Positions 25,282 to 33,623 of a stretch of DNA of 64,000 bases are shown here, one piece after another. The position numbers and the translations under genes were made by a program. The DNA lies in NCBI GenBank assembly GCA_050181835.1, contig JBFXCU010000014.1, positions 8,072 to 72,071 on the forward strand, read 5' to 3'. Positions within the stretch are counted from its first letter, which is position 1. Each line of letters opens with the position of its first letter. This DNA comes from CAILZL01 sp050181835 (GTDB lineage: Bacteria > Pseudomonadota > Gammaproteobacteria > Steroidobacterales > Steroidobacteraceae). Below the pieces are notes generated by a model. It ran no database searches. It saw nothing but the letters and a program-made list of their open reading frames with translations, and was not told the DNA's origin.

Positions 25282-26733
25282 ATGACTATGCGGTTAAGTC
25301 GATGGTTGGCAGTTGCCGGTATCCTGTGCGCGAACTCGGTACTTGCGCAAAACGGTGTGTTGGCACCTCTGCAAAATTTGCTGGCGCAAGCTAAGACAGA
25401 GCGTGCGGAGTTGTTTGCGCCGCGTAGTTACGCACGCGCCACCGCATCGCTGGCAACGCTTGAAAAAAACATCGGCAAGCTCAAGCCAGACCGATTGCAA
25501 AAACAACAAGCCGAAACACAGCAGGATATTAGTAGTACGCAGCAAGTGGTGGCACAAACCACTATGACTCTGGATACAGTAATCAAAGCCTATGATGATG
25601 CCGTTGCTGTCGGCGCGCCTAAAACTCAAGGTGATGCGTGGGTTAAGGCGGAGCAACGCTTTGCACAAGCGGTAGCGCGTGTGGAGAGCAATGATTTGGA
25701 GGGCGCGCGCAGCAAGGGTGCCGAAGCGGAAGTGCTGTTGCGTGAAGTCGAATTGCAAGCCATCAAAAGTACTGTGCTGGGCGAGGCGCGCGAGTTGATC
25801 AATGCTGCGCAACAAGCCAAGGTACCGGAGTTTGCGCCGCGTAGTTTTGCCGTAGCGCAGCAGCAACTGGCATTAGCTGACCAGCAGATAATTCGCAGCC
25901 GTTATGCGCTTGATGAGCCAGTTCGTTTGGCAGCGCAGGCCAGTTACGAAGCCAAGCATGCGCAATATCTGGCTGGCCTGATAGGACGTGCGCAGAGTAG
26001 GGATGGAGTAAAGCAGCAGTTGGCTGAGCAGCAGTTGTTATCTATTGAAGAAGCCATTCGTCAGGTAGTAGGTGAACTGGGTGTGCCTGCCAGCTTTGCT
26101 CAAGGTTATGAGTTTGTGTTGCAGCAGGCGCTGAGCAAGTTGCAACAACAGCAGCAGGACTTGATCGATGCTCGCCAGAAGGTAAGTGATCGCGATCAGC
26201 AGATTGCCGAGATGAATGCGGCGATCAAGCAATTGGAGTCGCGTCTGGGTGGTGAATCGGAAGAGCGCCAGGGCTTGATGAAGATGCTTAGCGCGCAACA
26301 ACGCCTACGCGACAATATTAACAAGGTAGAGGGTTTGTTCGGCGCCGATGAGGGACGTGTTTATCGGCAGGCAAATCAATTGGTGATGTCACTTAATGCG
26401 ATCAATTTTCGTAGTGGTAAAAGCACTATCGAACCGGCTAGCTTCCCGATTTTGGCCAAGGTGAGCGAGGCGATCAAGCTGTTCCCAACCGCCAGCTTGA
26501 TCGTAGAAGGACATACGGATAGTGCTGGATCGGATTCCGCTAATCTGCTGCTATCACAGGATCGCGCTGATGCGGTGCGGCAGTACCTGATTTCCAATCT
26601 GGGGGTCAGTGCCGAGAAGGTCAGCTCCGTCGGCTATGGTGAGTCCAAGCCTGTTGCCAACAACGAAACCGAAAATGGCCGCGCACGTAATCGTCGTATT
26701 GATGTAGTGATGGATATCGGCGCAGCACAGTGA
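25282..26733 (+). CDS. OmpA-family protein with coiled coil and DUF4398-like repeats
   Basis: A 483-residue secreted protein. A signal peptide (MTMRLSRWLAVAGILCANSVLAQ) leads into two similar segments that both contain APRSxAxA (LLAQAKTERAELFAPRSYARATASL and LINAAQQAKVPEFAPRSFAVAQQQL), as in DUF4398. A long Gln-rich coiled coil (about 240-360) follows. The C-terminal OmpA domain (about 365-480) has SGKSTIEPAS, VEGHTDSAGSD, LLLSQDRADAVRQYL and NGRARNRRIDVVM, the peptidoglycan-binding signature. It probably sits in the periplasm or outer membrane linked to the cell wall. It follows proA closely and may share its transcript. Confidence 0.87.
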   Translation: MTMRLSRWLAVAGILCANSVLAQNGVLAPLQNLLAQAKTERAELFAPRSYARATASLATLEKNIGKLKPDRLQKQQAETQQDISSTQQVVAQTTMTLDTVIKAYDDAVAVGAPKTQGDAWVKAEQRFAQAVARVESNDLEGARSKGAEAEVLLREVELQAIKSTVLGEARELINAAQQAKVPEFAPRSFAVAQQQLALADQQIIRSRYALDEPVRLAAQASYEAKHAQYLAGLIGRAQSRDGVKQQLAEQQLLSIEEAIRQVVGELGVPASFAQGYEFVLQQALSKLQQQQQDLIDARQKVSDRDQQIAEMNAAIKQLESRLGGESEERQGLMKMLSAQQRLRDNINKVEGLFGADEGRVYRQANQLVMSLNAINFRSGKSTIEPASFPILAKVSEAIKLFPTASLIVEGHTDSAGSDSANLLLSQDRADAVRQYLISNLGVSAEKVSSVGYGESKPVANNETENGRARNRRIDVVMDIGAAQ

Positions 26734-27109
26734 TTCCCTTGGGGGTTTGTTGTGGACACTCGCGTGGTGGTGATTCCGGGTTACTGTGTTTCACGGCTCC
26801 TGCCGTGCCCGTCACCCGCAAGTTGTTCAGAAAACCGATGTAACCGCGCAGCCTGCGCAACTTACAGAAGTCTTGGGCCAGATGCTGGCTGCCGACCCCG
26901 AAATAAATGTGGTTTGGGTAGAGACTATTAATGATCACAGCAACTCGAAAAAATACTGCTGCTCCTAGAATTTGATTGATCAATGCCAATCAGTGGCTGC
27001 ATTACTACGTAGTTTTCGCTATAGTGCGCCACGGTTGGGATTCGCGTCCATCACAGGCAACGACAGGTGGCAGTAACTGCTGGCCCCTGCATATCCAGCG
27101 GAGTAGTTC
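26734..27109. other. Intergenic region, nothing confidently coding
   Basis: About 376 bases. Two short frames exist: a 59-codon GTG-start frame at 26752-26931 coding for eight Cys residues, with GGGGG ahead of it, and an overlapping 60-codon frame at 26786-26968. Neither shows conserved features, and neither starts with ATG. I do not call either. Confidence 0.4.
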
Positions 27110-27640
27110 ATGAGTTACTTGATGCGTGCGGTGGTAGTGTGCATGGTGGCGGTCGGCAGCGTGATGGCGGCGGATGCGCCCGAAACCAATTTGCATTTGA
27201 TCATGTCGACCAAGGTCAATCCTCAGGGACTTGCACTCTGGGAGATCACCAATGGTGCGCTGAGTGATGATGGTACCTTTGATGCTGCAAAGCTCAGTGC
27301 CGCACAGTGGGCGGCGCTGTTGCCGATTGGCAAGTCGCTAGAGGAAAGTGGCCGGATACTGGCAACCAGTAAACAGATCATCGCCGCTGCGCCGGGGGAA
27401 AAGCTTCAGGATGAGGGCGTTGCCGGTGCTTCGACGGCTGCTGATGTGCAGCGTTACATCGATGCCAAGCCGGTCGTGTTGCGCAACCATGCAATGGAAC
27501 TGCAGAAAACCGGTGCCGGTGTGATTGAAGCTGCAAAGAAGCGCGACGCGAAGCAGCTGTCGGATCTGTCCAATTCACTTGATGAAGTCTGTGAGGGCTG
27601 TCACGTGACTTTCTGGTATCCGCAGCAGCAGAAGTTATGA
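27110..27640 (+). CDS. Periplasmic cytochrome c, C-terminal-heme type (c-prime / c-556 like)
   Basis: A 176-residue secreted protein: signal peptide MSYLMRAVVVCMVAVGSVMA, then a mostly helical body and a single heme-binding motif CEGCH at residues 161-165. A heme motif near the C-terminus on a four-helix body is the pattern of cytochrome c-prime and c-556 proteins (NSLDEVCEGCHVTFW). It probably carries one covalently bound heme in the periplasm. Neighbouring genes give no electron-transfer partner. The terminal tail WYPQQQKL is short. Confidence 0.8.
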   Translation: MSYLMRAVVVCMVAVGSVMAADAPETNLHLIMSTKVNPQGLALWEITNGALSDDGTFDAAKLSAAQWAALLPIGKSLEESGRILATSKQIIAAAPGEKLQDEGVAGASTAADVQRYIDAKPVVLRNHAMELQKTGAGVIEAAKKRDAKQLSDLSNSLDEVCEGCHVTFWYPQQQKL

Positions 27641-27647
27641 TTGTTTT

Positions 27648-28088
27648 TTATGGACGTGGCGCCTCACAATTGATCCAGCCCGAGTCGCCACTGGCATAGT
27701 GTTCTTTCTTCCAGATCGGTACGCGCTGTTTTGCTTCGTCAATGATGTAACGACAGGCGTCGAAGGCTGCCCCACGATGTGCGGCAGCAACGCCTACCCA
27801 CACCGCCATGTCACCGATCTCCAGCAAGCCGACACGATGTACACAGCTCGCGCCGGTGATAGCAAAGCGCTGCAGGGCTTCATCAATAATGCACTGACCT
27901 TCCTTGACGGCTAGTTCGGCGAAGGCTTCGTATTCGAGCCGAATGACGGCTTGGCCATCGTTGTGATTGCGTACCCAGCCTTCAAAGCTAACAAAGCCGC
28001 CCGCTGTGGGATGATTGAATAAGCTGCTTAATGCGCTACTGTTAATTGGCGTGGCGCTGAATTGAAATGAATTGAGTTTCATTGGCAT
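27648..28088 (-). CDS. moaE: Molybdopterin synthase catalytic subunit MoaE
   Basis: Large subunit of molybdopterin synthase; with thiocarboxylated MoaD it adds sulfur to precursor Z (cPMP). The 146-residue protein has GGFVSFEGWVRNHNDGQAVIRLEYEAFAELA, HRVGLLEIGDMAVWVGVAAAHRGAAFDACRYIIDEAKQRVPIWKKEHY, with the catalytic Lys region (KKEHYASGDSGWI). Last gene of the cofactor operon; its MoaD partner is fused into the gene just upstream, 12 bases away. Confidence 0.95.
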   Translation of the reverse strand: MPMKLNSFQFSATPINSSALSSLFNHPTAGGFVSFEGWVRNHNDGQAVIRLEYEAFAELAVKEGQCIIDEALQRFAITGASCVHRVGLLEIGDMAVWVGVAAAHRGAAFDACRYIIDEAKQRVPIWKKEHYASGDSGWINCEAPRP

Positions 28089-28100
28089 GCTGAGTTGCTA

Positions 28101-28943
28101 TTAACCACCCGCAACAGGAGGAATGAAGGCTACCGCATCCCCTGATTTGAGGTGATGCTGCCAATCGCAAAATTCATTATTCACGGCCGCTTTAAGTTGT
28201 GTAGCTGCCAGCTTGAAGCCGTAACGTTGTTGCAGTTCGGTATACAGCAAAGCGGGCGTGGTAGCGGTGGTGCTGATGGTTTCACTGCGTTTACCCGCTT
28301 GTTCACGGAACACAGCAAAGTACTGTACGTTCAGAGTCAGATGGGATGCCGTTAGCACGGCGCTGACTTGTTGATGTTCATCTGGTGTGTTGACGTTGCG
28401 TAACACAGTCGCTTCAGTCGCTGCAATCAATAATGTATCCCATGCCTTCAGTAAGGTGCGTGGCGAATATTCGTCGGCTGCAATGGCAGCGCGGATCAAT
28501 GCAGCGCTGCCAGGTTCCCAAATGGCACACAGAGGTTCTGGCTGCTGGTCGTGTGGATTGCGATAGGCCGTTGCCAAGCGCGTTGGGTCGCGCTGTTGCA
28601 GTAATTGCTCAATGGTGGACGCGCTCAGCAGTGGCAGGTCGCAGGCAATGACCAGCCATGCCGCATTGGGGTGGGCGGCTTGCGCCGCTGCAATCCCCGC
28701 CAGTGGGCCAATCTCTGCGTGTTGATCAATGATTTGCGGCCAGCGCTTACGTAGCTCGTCCTGTTGATTTGCACGTACCGATACAAATGTCTGTGTGCAA
28801 TGTGGCTGCAGTAGGTCATAAGCGCGCTGTAGCTGCGGCTGACCTTGGTAGAGTAGCGCGGCCTTATCTTGCTGCATGCGGCGACTGCTGCCGCCTGCCA
28901 GCACCAGCCCGAACACGGAAGCGATGCGTGCTGTGTTGCTCAT
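28101..28943 (-). CDS. mobA-moaD: MobA-MoaD fusion: molybdenum cofactor guanylyltransferase plus molybdopterin synthase sulfur carrier
   Basis: A 280-residue protein with two separate enzymes in one chain. Residues about 10-195 are MobA (GLVLAGGSSRRMQQDKA, EIGPLAGIAAAQ, VIACDLPLLSA, NVNTPDEHQ), which attaches GMP to molybdopterin. Residues about 203-280 are a complete MoaD: VQYFAVFREQAGKRSE, LKAAVNNEFCDWQHHLKSGD, VAFIPPVAGG ending in the di-glycine that is thiocarboxylated. No stop codon separates them, and there is no other moaD here. The ATG overlaps the moaC stop (ATGA); a longer frame would run into moaC. The C-terminal Gly-Gly is free, as needed for MoeB-type activation. Confidence 0.9.
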   Translation of the reverse strand: MSNTARIASVFGLVLAGGSSRRMQQDKAALLYQGQPQLQRAYDLLQPHCTQTFVSVRANQQDELRKRWPQIIDQHAEIGPLAGIAAAQAAHPNAAWLVIACDLPLLSASTIEQLLQQRDPTRLATAYRNPHDQQPEPLCAIWEPGSAALIRAAIAADEYSPRTLLKAWDTLLIAATEATVLRNVNTPDEHQQVSAVLTASHLTLNVQYFAVFREQAGKRSETISTTATTPALLYTELQQRYGFKLAATQLKAAVNNEFCDWQHHLKSGDAVAFIPPVAGG

Positions 28944-29437
28944 GCCGGTGAGTGTGGGTTGGAAATAAAATGACCGCTCTTGCCGCCTTGTTTTTCGACT
29001 AGACGGGTCGAGGTGATGATGATGTCGTGTGACAGCGCTTTGCACATGTCATATATGGTAAGTGCGGCAATGCTGGCACCAGTCATGGCCTCCATTTCTA
29101 CGCCGGTTTTGTGATGTACCGATACCGTGCAGCGAATCACCGCGTCATTGTCCTGCATGTCGATATGAAGTTTGCAGCTTTCAATGCCCAACGGATGGCA
29201 GAAGGGAATCAATTCATGCGTGCGTTTCGCGGCCATGGTGCCAGCAATGATGGCAGTGTGGAACACTGGACCTTTGCTGGTGTTAAATTGTTGTGCTTGC
29301 AGCGCGACGACAACTTCGGCGGGAAAGCGTACGCGTGTTTCGGCGGTGGCGGTGCGCTTGGTGGTTGATTTGTCGCCAACATCTACCATGGTTGGGCGGG
29401 CTGCATTATCGACATGTGAAAATGGGTTCATGCTCAA
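28940..29437 (-). CDS. moaC: Cyclic pyranopterin monophosphate synthase MoaC
   Basis: Converts the MoaA product to cyclic pyranopterin monophosphate. The 165-residue protein shows FSHVDNAARPTMVDVGDKSTTKRTATAET, IAGTMAAKRTHELIPFCHPLGIESC, HHKTGVEMEAMTGASIAALTIYDMCKALSHD, all MoaC signatures including the catalytic Lys/Asp region. It overlaps moaA upstream and the mobA-moaD gene downstream by four bases (ATGA), so all are translationally coupled. Confidence 0.96.
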   Translation of the reverse strand: MSMNPFSHVDNAARPTMVDVGDKSTTKRTATAETRVRFPAEVVVALQAQQFNTSKGPVFHTAIIAGTMAAKRTHELIPFCHPLGIESCKLHIDMQDNDAVIRCTVSVHHKTGVEMEAMTGASIAALTIYDMCKALSHDIIITSTRLVEKQGGKSGHFISNPHSPA

Positions 29438-30477
29438 CCTCCGATGTAGTACATCTCGATTTTGCGCAATGGCTGTTCGTCCTGGCCCAGTTGTGCGCGT
29501 TGTTCGCTGTAGCGATCATCCCGGGCTTCCCAAGTATTACGAATTAAGGCGCGCAGTTCATCATCACTGGCACCGCTACGCAGTGGTTGTTTCAAATCCA
29601 ATCCTTGTGTGGCAAACAGGCAGGTATAGAACACACCTTCGGATGACAGGCGCGCACGGGTACAGCTGCCACAAAAGGCTTGCGTTACCGAGGAGATAAA
29701 GCCAATTTCACCTGCGCCATCGTCATAGGCGTAGCGTTCTGCCACTTCGCCTGCATAGTTGCCGGGCAGGCTATGCACTGGCCAACGAGCGTGGATATGT
29801 TGCAGCAATTCCTTCGATGGCACTACGTGTTGTCGTTGCCAGTGATTGCGGTTGCCTACATCCATGTACTCAATGCAGCGCACGATCATGTCGCTACCGC
29901 GAAAGTGTTCCAGCAGGTTGAGTATCGTGTGATCATTCACGCCACGTTGCACCACCGAGTTGATCTTGATGGGTTTAAGGCCAACTTGTTGTGCGGCATG
30001 CAAGCCTGTCATCACTTGTTCCAAGCCATTAAAGCCACCGCTCATTTGCGCGAAAACCGCTGCATCAAGGGTATCAAGGCTGACTGTGATGCGACTCAGG
30101 CCGCTGGCTTGCAGCTCGGTGGCGTATTTCTCCAGCAGTACACCATTGGTGGTTAGCGCGATGTCTTCAACGCCATTGATGGCACCCAATTCGGCAATCA
30201 GTTCGGTAAGGTTGGGACGCAGTAAAGGCTCGCCACCGGTAAGGCGTATTTTTTTAACGCCCATTTCGACAAACAGATGCGCTAGTCGGGTGATTTCTTC
30301 GAATGACAGGCGCTCGGTAGGTTTTAGAAACTCGTAGTGTTCGTGAAAGGTTGAACGTGGCATGCAGTAGGGGCAACGAAAGTTGCAACGATCCATTACC
30401 GAGATGCGCAGGTCATGCAAGGGGCGATGCAAGCGATCGCGCGGCGCAGCGGTAGGCAGGGTAAGGATCTGGGTCAT
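29434..30477 (-). CDS. moaA: GTP 3',8-cyclase MoaA (radical SAM)
   Basis: First step of molybdenum cofactor synthesis, acting on GTP. A 347-residue radical SAM enzyme with the N-terminal cluster motif VMDRCNFRCPYCMPR (CxxxCxxC), the GGEPLLRP SAM-binding stretch, and the C-terminal second cluster FCGSCTRARLSSEGVFYTCLFA. It ends in YYIGG; the C-terminal Gly-Gly is known to be essential in MoaA. Preceded by moeA seven bases upstream and overlapping moaC by four bases. Confidence 0.97.
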   Translation of the reverse strand: MTQILTLPTAAPRDRLHRPLHDLRISVMDRCNFRCPYCMPRSTFHEHYEFLKPTERLSFEEITRLAHLFVEMGVKKIRLTGGEPLLRPNLTELIAELGAINGVEDIALTTNGVLLEKYATELQASGLSRITVSLDTLDAAVFAQMSGGFNGLEQVMTGLHAAQQVGLKPIKINSVVQRGVNDHTILNLLEHFRGSDMIVRCIEYMDVGNRNHWQRQHVVPSKELLQHIHARWPVHSLPGNYAGEVAERYAYDDGAGEIGFISSVTQAFCGSCTRARLSSEGVFYTCLFATQGLDLKQPLRSGASDDELRALIRNTWEARDDRYSEQRAQLGQDEQPLRKIEMYYIGG

Positions 30478-30483
30478 AAGTAA

Positions 30484-31680
30484 TTACCAACGATACAGCG
30501 GCACTACTGTGCCTGCTGCAATCATACCCTGTGCCGGTGGTAGTTCGACGAAGCCGTCAGTGCCCAATAAGGAAATAAAATCGCCCGAGCCGCGTGTGGG
30601 GCAAGGTTCGGCACGCACGCTGCTATTAACGTCAGGGGTTAATTTAATCGGCATAAATACAGTCAGTCCTTGATCTGCCTTGGCAGTGTGCAGCAACGCA
30701 ATCTGCTCGGTAGGCCTGGTAGACATGCCCATGGCATGCAATAACCCCGGTAGTACGTAGCGATGCAAACACATGAGCGTCGAGACAGGATTGCCCGGCA
30801 AGGCATAAACGGCTTTGCCATCGCTGCGCACCCCAAACCACATGGGTTTTCCTGGACGTTGTGCGATTTTGTGGAAGATGCATTGCACGCCGAGTTCGGT
30901 TAATACCTGCGGGACATAGTCAAACTGTCCCATCGACACACCGCCACTGAGTATCAGTACGTCGTGCTGTTGTAACAGTTGATCAAGTGCGGTACGAAGT
31001 GTGGGTAGATCATCGGCAAGATGCTGATCCACAACCTGCGTGTGGCCGTGTTGTTGTAGCGCAGCTTGCAAGGCATAGGTATTTGAGCGACGTACTTGCC
31101 AGTGTTGTATGGGTGAACCTGGTTCTACCAGTTCATCGCCGGTGGACACCAAGGCAATGCGGGGCGAGCGACGCACGGTCGCGTGCGCATAACCGGCGCT
31201 GGCTAATACGGCGATTTGCGTCGCGCTCAGCCGTGTGCCGGGGTGCAGCATGGCTTGGCCTTGTTGCGCATCACTGCCGCGTCGGTGCACGTTCAGCCAT
31301 GGGCTGGGCCGGGCTGTATCTATTAATTGCGCTTCGTCTTGTTGGCGTACGAGTTGTTCTACCGGTATTACGCAGTCACAGCCAGTGGGTAGTTCTGCGC
31401 CGGTCATGACTTCAATGCAGTGGTCAGTATTAGTGATGGATAACGGCGCAGCGCCCGCTGCCTGTGTGCCGACGATACGAAGTGCTCGAGTTGTGCTACT
31501 GCTGTGTAGGGCGATGCCATCCATGGTGACGCGCTCGAATGGTGGCTGGTCACGCTCCATGATGATGGTTTCGGCCAGTACCTGACCGTTAAGCTCACGT
31601 AAGCCCATGCTGACTGTTGTTAGCGATGGACAGTTGGCGTAGATGGCGGCTAGCGCCTGATCGACCCTCAGTGCAGACAC
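30484..31680 (-). CDS. moeA: Molybdopterin molybdenumtransferase MoeA
   Basis: Inserts molybdenum into adenylated molybdopterin. The 398-residue protein has PPFERVTMDGIAL, VMTGAELPTGCDCVIPVE, RRGSDAQQGQAMLHPGTRL, ALVSTGDELVEPG, VLILSGGVSMGQFDYVPQVL (nucleotide-binding) and WFGVRSDGKAVYALPGNPVSTLMCLHRYVLP. First gene of the cofactor operon moeA-moaA-moaC-mobA/moaD-moaE, which probably starts upstream at about 31700. No moaB/mogA or moeB in this window. Confidence 0.95.
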   Translation of the reverse strand: MSALRVDQALAAIYANCPSLTTVSMGLRELNGQVLAETIIMERDQPPFERVTMDGIALHSSSTTRALRIVGTQAAGAAPLSITNTDHCIEVMTGAELPTGCDCVIPVEQLVRQQDEAQLIDTARPSPWLNVHRRGSDAQQGQAMLHPGTRLSATQIAVLASAGYAHATVRRSPRIALVSTGDELVEPGSPIQHWQVRRSNTYALQAALQQHGHTQVVDQHLADDLPTLRTALDQLLQQHDVLILSGGVSMGQFDYVPQVLTELGVQCIFHKIAQRPGKPMWFGVRSDGKAVYALPGNPVSTLMCLHRYVLPGLLHAMGMSTRPTEQIALLHTAKADQGLTVFMPIKLTPDVNSSVRAEPCPTRGSGDFISLLGTDGFVELPPAQGMIAAGTVVPLYRW

Positions 31681-31764
31681 GTGTAAGACTCGTTCATGAA
31701 TAATCTTCAGTCAGTGTCGCATGTCGACCAGGGCTTGGCCATTTGCAATTTACCTTCATTCAAT

Positions 31765-31799
31765 GAAAAACCGACCCCAGCATGGCTGGGGTCGGTTTT
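31765..31799 (-). terminator. Rho-independent terminator
   Basis: A 15-bp perfect stem (AAAACCGACCCCAGC, 31767-31781; partner 31785-31799) with an ATG loop. On the minus strand it ends in TTTTTC. It terminates the small secreted protein gene at 31834-32199 and insulates the moeA operon. Confidence 0.93.
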
Positions 31800-31833
31800 G
31801 TTCAAGCGCTGGGGCTGAGCCCCGCAGATTCAG

Positions 31834-32199
31834 TTACTTGGCCTTGAATGCACGTAGTTGCACGTTGAAGGCTTCAGTCACCCTGACGGCATCGTTATAG
31901 GCAGCGCTGAATTTCATGTCTTGCTTGGCTTTGATATCTTTGATAGCTGCTTCTGATGGGTTATCACCCAATGCGGCAATCATGGCTTCGGTCTCGGTAT
32001 TCAGGCAGGCTTGGTAGTTCTTCACATCGGTATCGAATTGGCGTGATGCTTTCATGGCCACTACCATTTCTTCCTGCGTTGCCTTGGCACCGCTGGGTGG
32101 TGCGCCAGGCTTGGTCGGATAGGCGCACTCGGCCAGCACAGGTGCGACAACGCCCAAACTCAACAGCGCGGCGATACAGAAATTCTTGGCAAGTTTCAT
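31834..32199 (-). CDS. Small secreted protein of unknown function
   Basis: A 121-residue exported protein: MKLAKNFCIAALLSLGVVAPVLAE is a signal peptide. The mature part begins CAYPTKPGAPPSGAKATQEEM and holds two Cys (CAYP and YQACLNTETEA), probably joined by a disulfide; the rest is helical. The ATG at 32199 has GGGGG eight bases upstream; an in-frame TTG two codons earlier is unlikely. Its own terminator follows. Similar short helical periplasmic proteins occur in many proteobacteria, but I do not know a function. Confidence 0.75.
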   Translation of the reverse strand: MKLAKNFCIAALLSLGVVAPVLAECAYPTKPGAPPSGAKATQEEMVVAMKASRQFDTDVKNYQACLNTETEAMIAALGDNPSEAAIKDIKAKQDMKFSAAYNDAVRVTEAFNVQLRAFKAK

Positions 32200-32358
32200 C
32201 GTCAATACCCCCAGTAGGCGTGGTTAATGCAGTTATAAAAGCGCTTCGGTCTAAGGCGACGTCACAATTGGTATCTTAGGCAGTTCAATTCTGAGTGCAA
32301 GCTTGGCACAGCGCTACTGAGCTGAAACTGAACGATAGCGAGTGTGCAGCACTACGCT

Positions 32359-33072
32359 CTACAAGGATTGTAAAGCCGCTGTGCCGCCAAGATGCGCCAT
32401 TTGCCGTATGATCCATGTTTGCTTGGCTCTGACATAGGCCGATGGGTTGTCTGCGCGATAGCGCTTTGGTGCCGGCAGAACGGCAGCCAATAAGGCCGCT
32501 TGGGCGGTAGTTAATTTTGCGGCGGATTTTTTAAAGTAACGTTTGCTGGCGGCTTCAACACCGAATACCCCTCTACCAAATTCGGCACTGTTGAGATACA
32601 CCTCGAGAATGCGCTGCTTCGGCCACAGCACTTCAATTAACACAGTGAGATACGCCTCAATGCCTTTGCGCAGATAACTTGGCCCCGGCCAGAGATACAG
32701 GTTCTTGGCCACTTGCTGGCTGATGGTGCTACCGCCGCGAATTTTTAGTCCGTGCCGATTGTGTTGCCAGGCGCTTTTCATGGAAGTGAAATCAAAGCCT
32801 GCATGGGCGGCAAAGGTTTGATCCTCTGCCGCTATGACAGCGACTTTTACTTGATTGGATATCTGTGGCCAATCCACCCACTGATGGCTGAAGTGATAGC
32901 TCTTGTCGCCACTGAACAGAGCGATGCTGCGGTCACGCAGCATGAGCGTGGATGTCCACGGATCGACCCAGCGCATCAACAGCACGCTACCAATGGAAAA
33001 CACCAGCCAGCCAGCCAGCAACAGGCCTAGCCAGCGTAGCAGTCGCTTACCAAAGGAGCGTGCTTTCGCCAC
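32359..33072 (-). CDS. mtgA: Monofunctional peptidoglycan transglycosylase MtgA
   Basis: Polymerises glycan strands from lipid II. The 237-residue protein has one N-terminal membrane helix (about 12-32) and a family 51 glycosyltransferase domain with the catalytic VIAAEDQTFAAHAGFDF (first Glu), RGGSTISQQVAKNLYLWPGPSYLRKGIEAYLTVLIE, LEVYLNSAEFGRGVFGVEAASKRYF (second Glu) and LLAAVLPAPKRY. Length matches MtgA, with no transpeptidase domain. It lies next to the cyclophilin gene on the same strand, 21 bases apart. Confidence 0.96.
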   Translation of the reverse strand: MAKARSFGKRLLRWLGLLLAGWLVFSIGSVLLMRWVDPWTSTLMLRDRSIALFSGDKSYHFSHQWVDWPQISNQVKVAVIAAEDQTFAAHAGFDFTSMKSAWQHNRHGLKIRGGSTISQQVAKNLYLWPGPSYLRKGIEAYLTVLIEVLWPKQRILEVYLNSAEFGRGVFGVEAASKRYFKKSAAKLTTAQAALLAAVLPAPKRYRADNPSAYVRAKQTWIIRQMAHLGGTAALQSL

Positions 33073-33093
33073 GAACAGCAGTTGCAGTGAGGC

Positions 33094-33579
33094 TTAGTTA
33101 CTTTGTTTGGCGGATTCGATGATTACGGGTTCTACGGGCACATCAGCATGATGACCGTGGTTGCCGGTTGCCACCTTGGCGATGGCATCAATTACGTCCA
33201 TGCCGGACACCACATGGGCAAATACAGCGTAACCGTAATTGCCCGGTTTGTTATCCAGAAAATCGTTATCTACCAAATTGACGAAAAACTGCGAGGTAGC
33301 GCTGTTGATGTCGTTGGTGCGTGCCATCGACAAAGTGCCGCGTTTGTTTTTCAGGCCATTGGTGGCTTCGTTTTTGATGGGTTCATTGGTTTTTTTCTGC
33401 TTCATATCAGCAGTAAAGCCGCCGCCTTGCAGCATGAAGCCTGGAATTACGCGATGGAAAATGGTGCCATCAAAAAAGCCGGCATCAACATAGGCGGCAA
33501 AATTTTCGCTGCTGATCGGTGCATCTTCAGTGTTGAGTTCAACGGCGAAGTTACCCTTGGAGGTGGTGAATTCAATCAT
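33094..33579 (-). CDS. ppiB: Peptidyl-prolyl cis-trans isomerase, cyclophilin type (cytoplasmic, PpiB-like)
   Basis: Catalyses proline isomerisation in protein folding. The 161-residue protein starts MIEFTTSKGNFAVELNTEDAP and contains FDGTIFHRVIPGFMLQGGGFT (catalytic Arg in FHRV), ARTNDINSATSQFFVNLVDNDFLD and YAVFAHVVSGMDVIDAIAKV. No signal peptide, so cytoplasmic. The longer frame from 33642 would overlap prmC and adds no family sequence. It sits between mtgA and prmC. Confidence 0.93.
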   Translation of the reverse strand: MIEFTTSKGNFAVELNTEDAPISSENFAAYVDAGFFDGTIFHRVIPGFMLQGGGFTADMKQKKTNEPIKNEATNGLKNKRGTLSMARTNDINSATSQFFVNLVDNDFLDNKPGNYGYAVFAHVVSGMDVIDAIAKVATGNHGHHADVPVEPVIIESAKQSN

Positions 33580-33623
33580 GGTCTGCTCTGGTTTGCTCTT
33601 AAAAACACGGGAAATAAAGTCAT

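Noticed and set aside
26752..26931. A GTG-start 59-codon frame with eight Cys
   Set aside because: No signal peptide, no known motif, no ATG, and an equally good overlapping frame at 26786; likely chance.
26786..26968. A 60-codon frame from a GTG
   Set aside because: Overlaps the Cys-rich frame in another phase and lacks a ribosome binding site.
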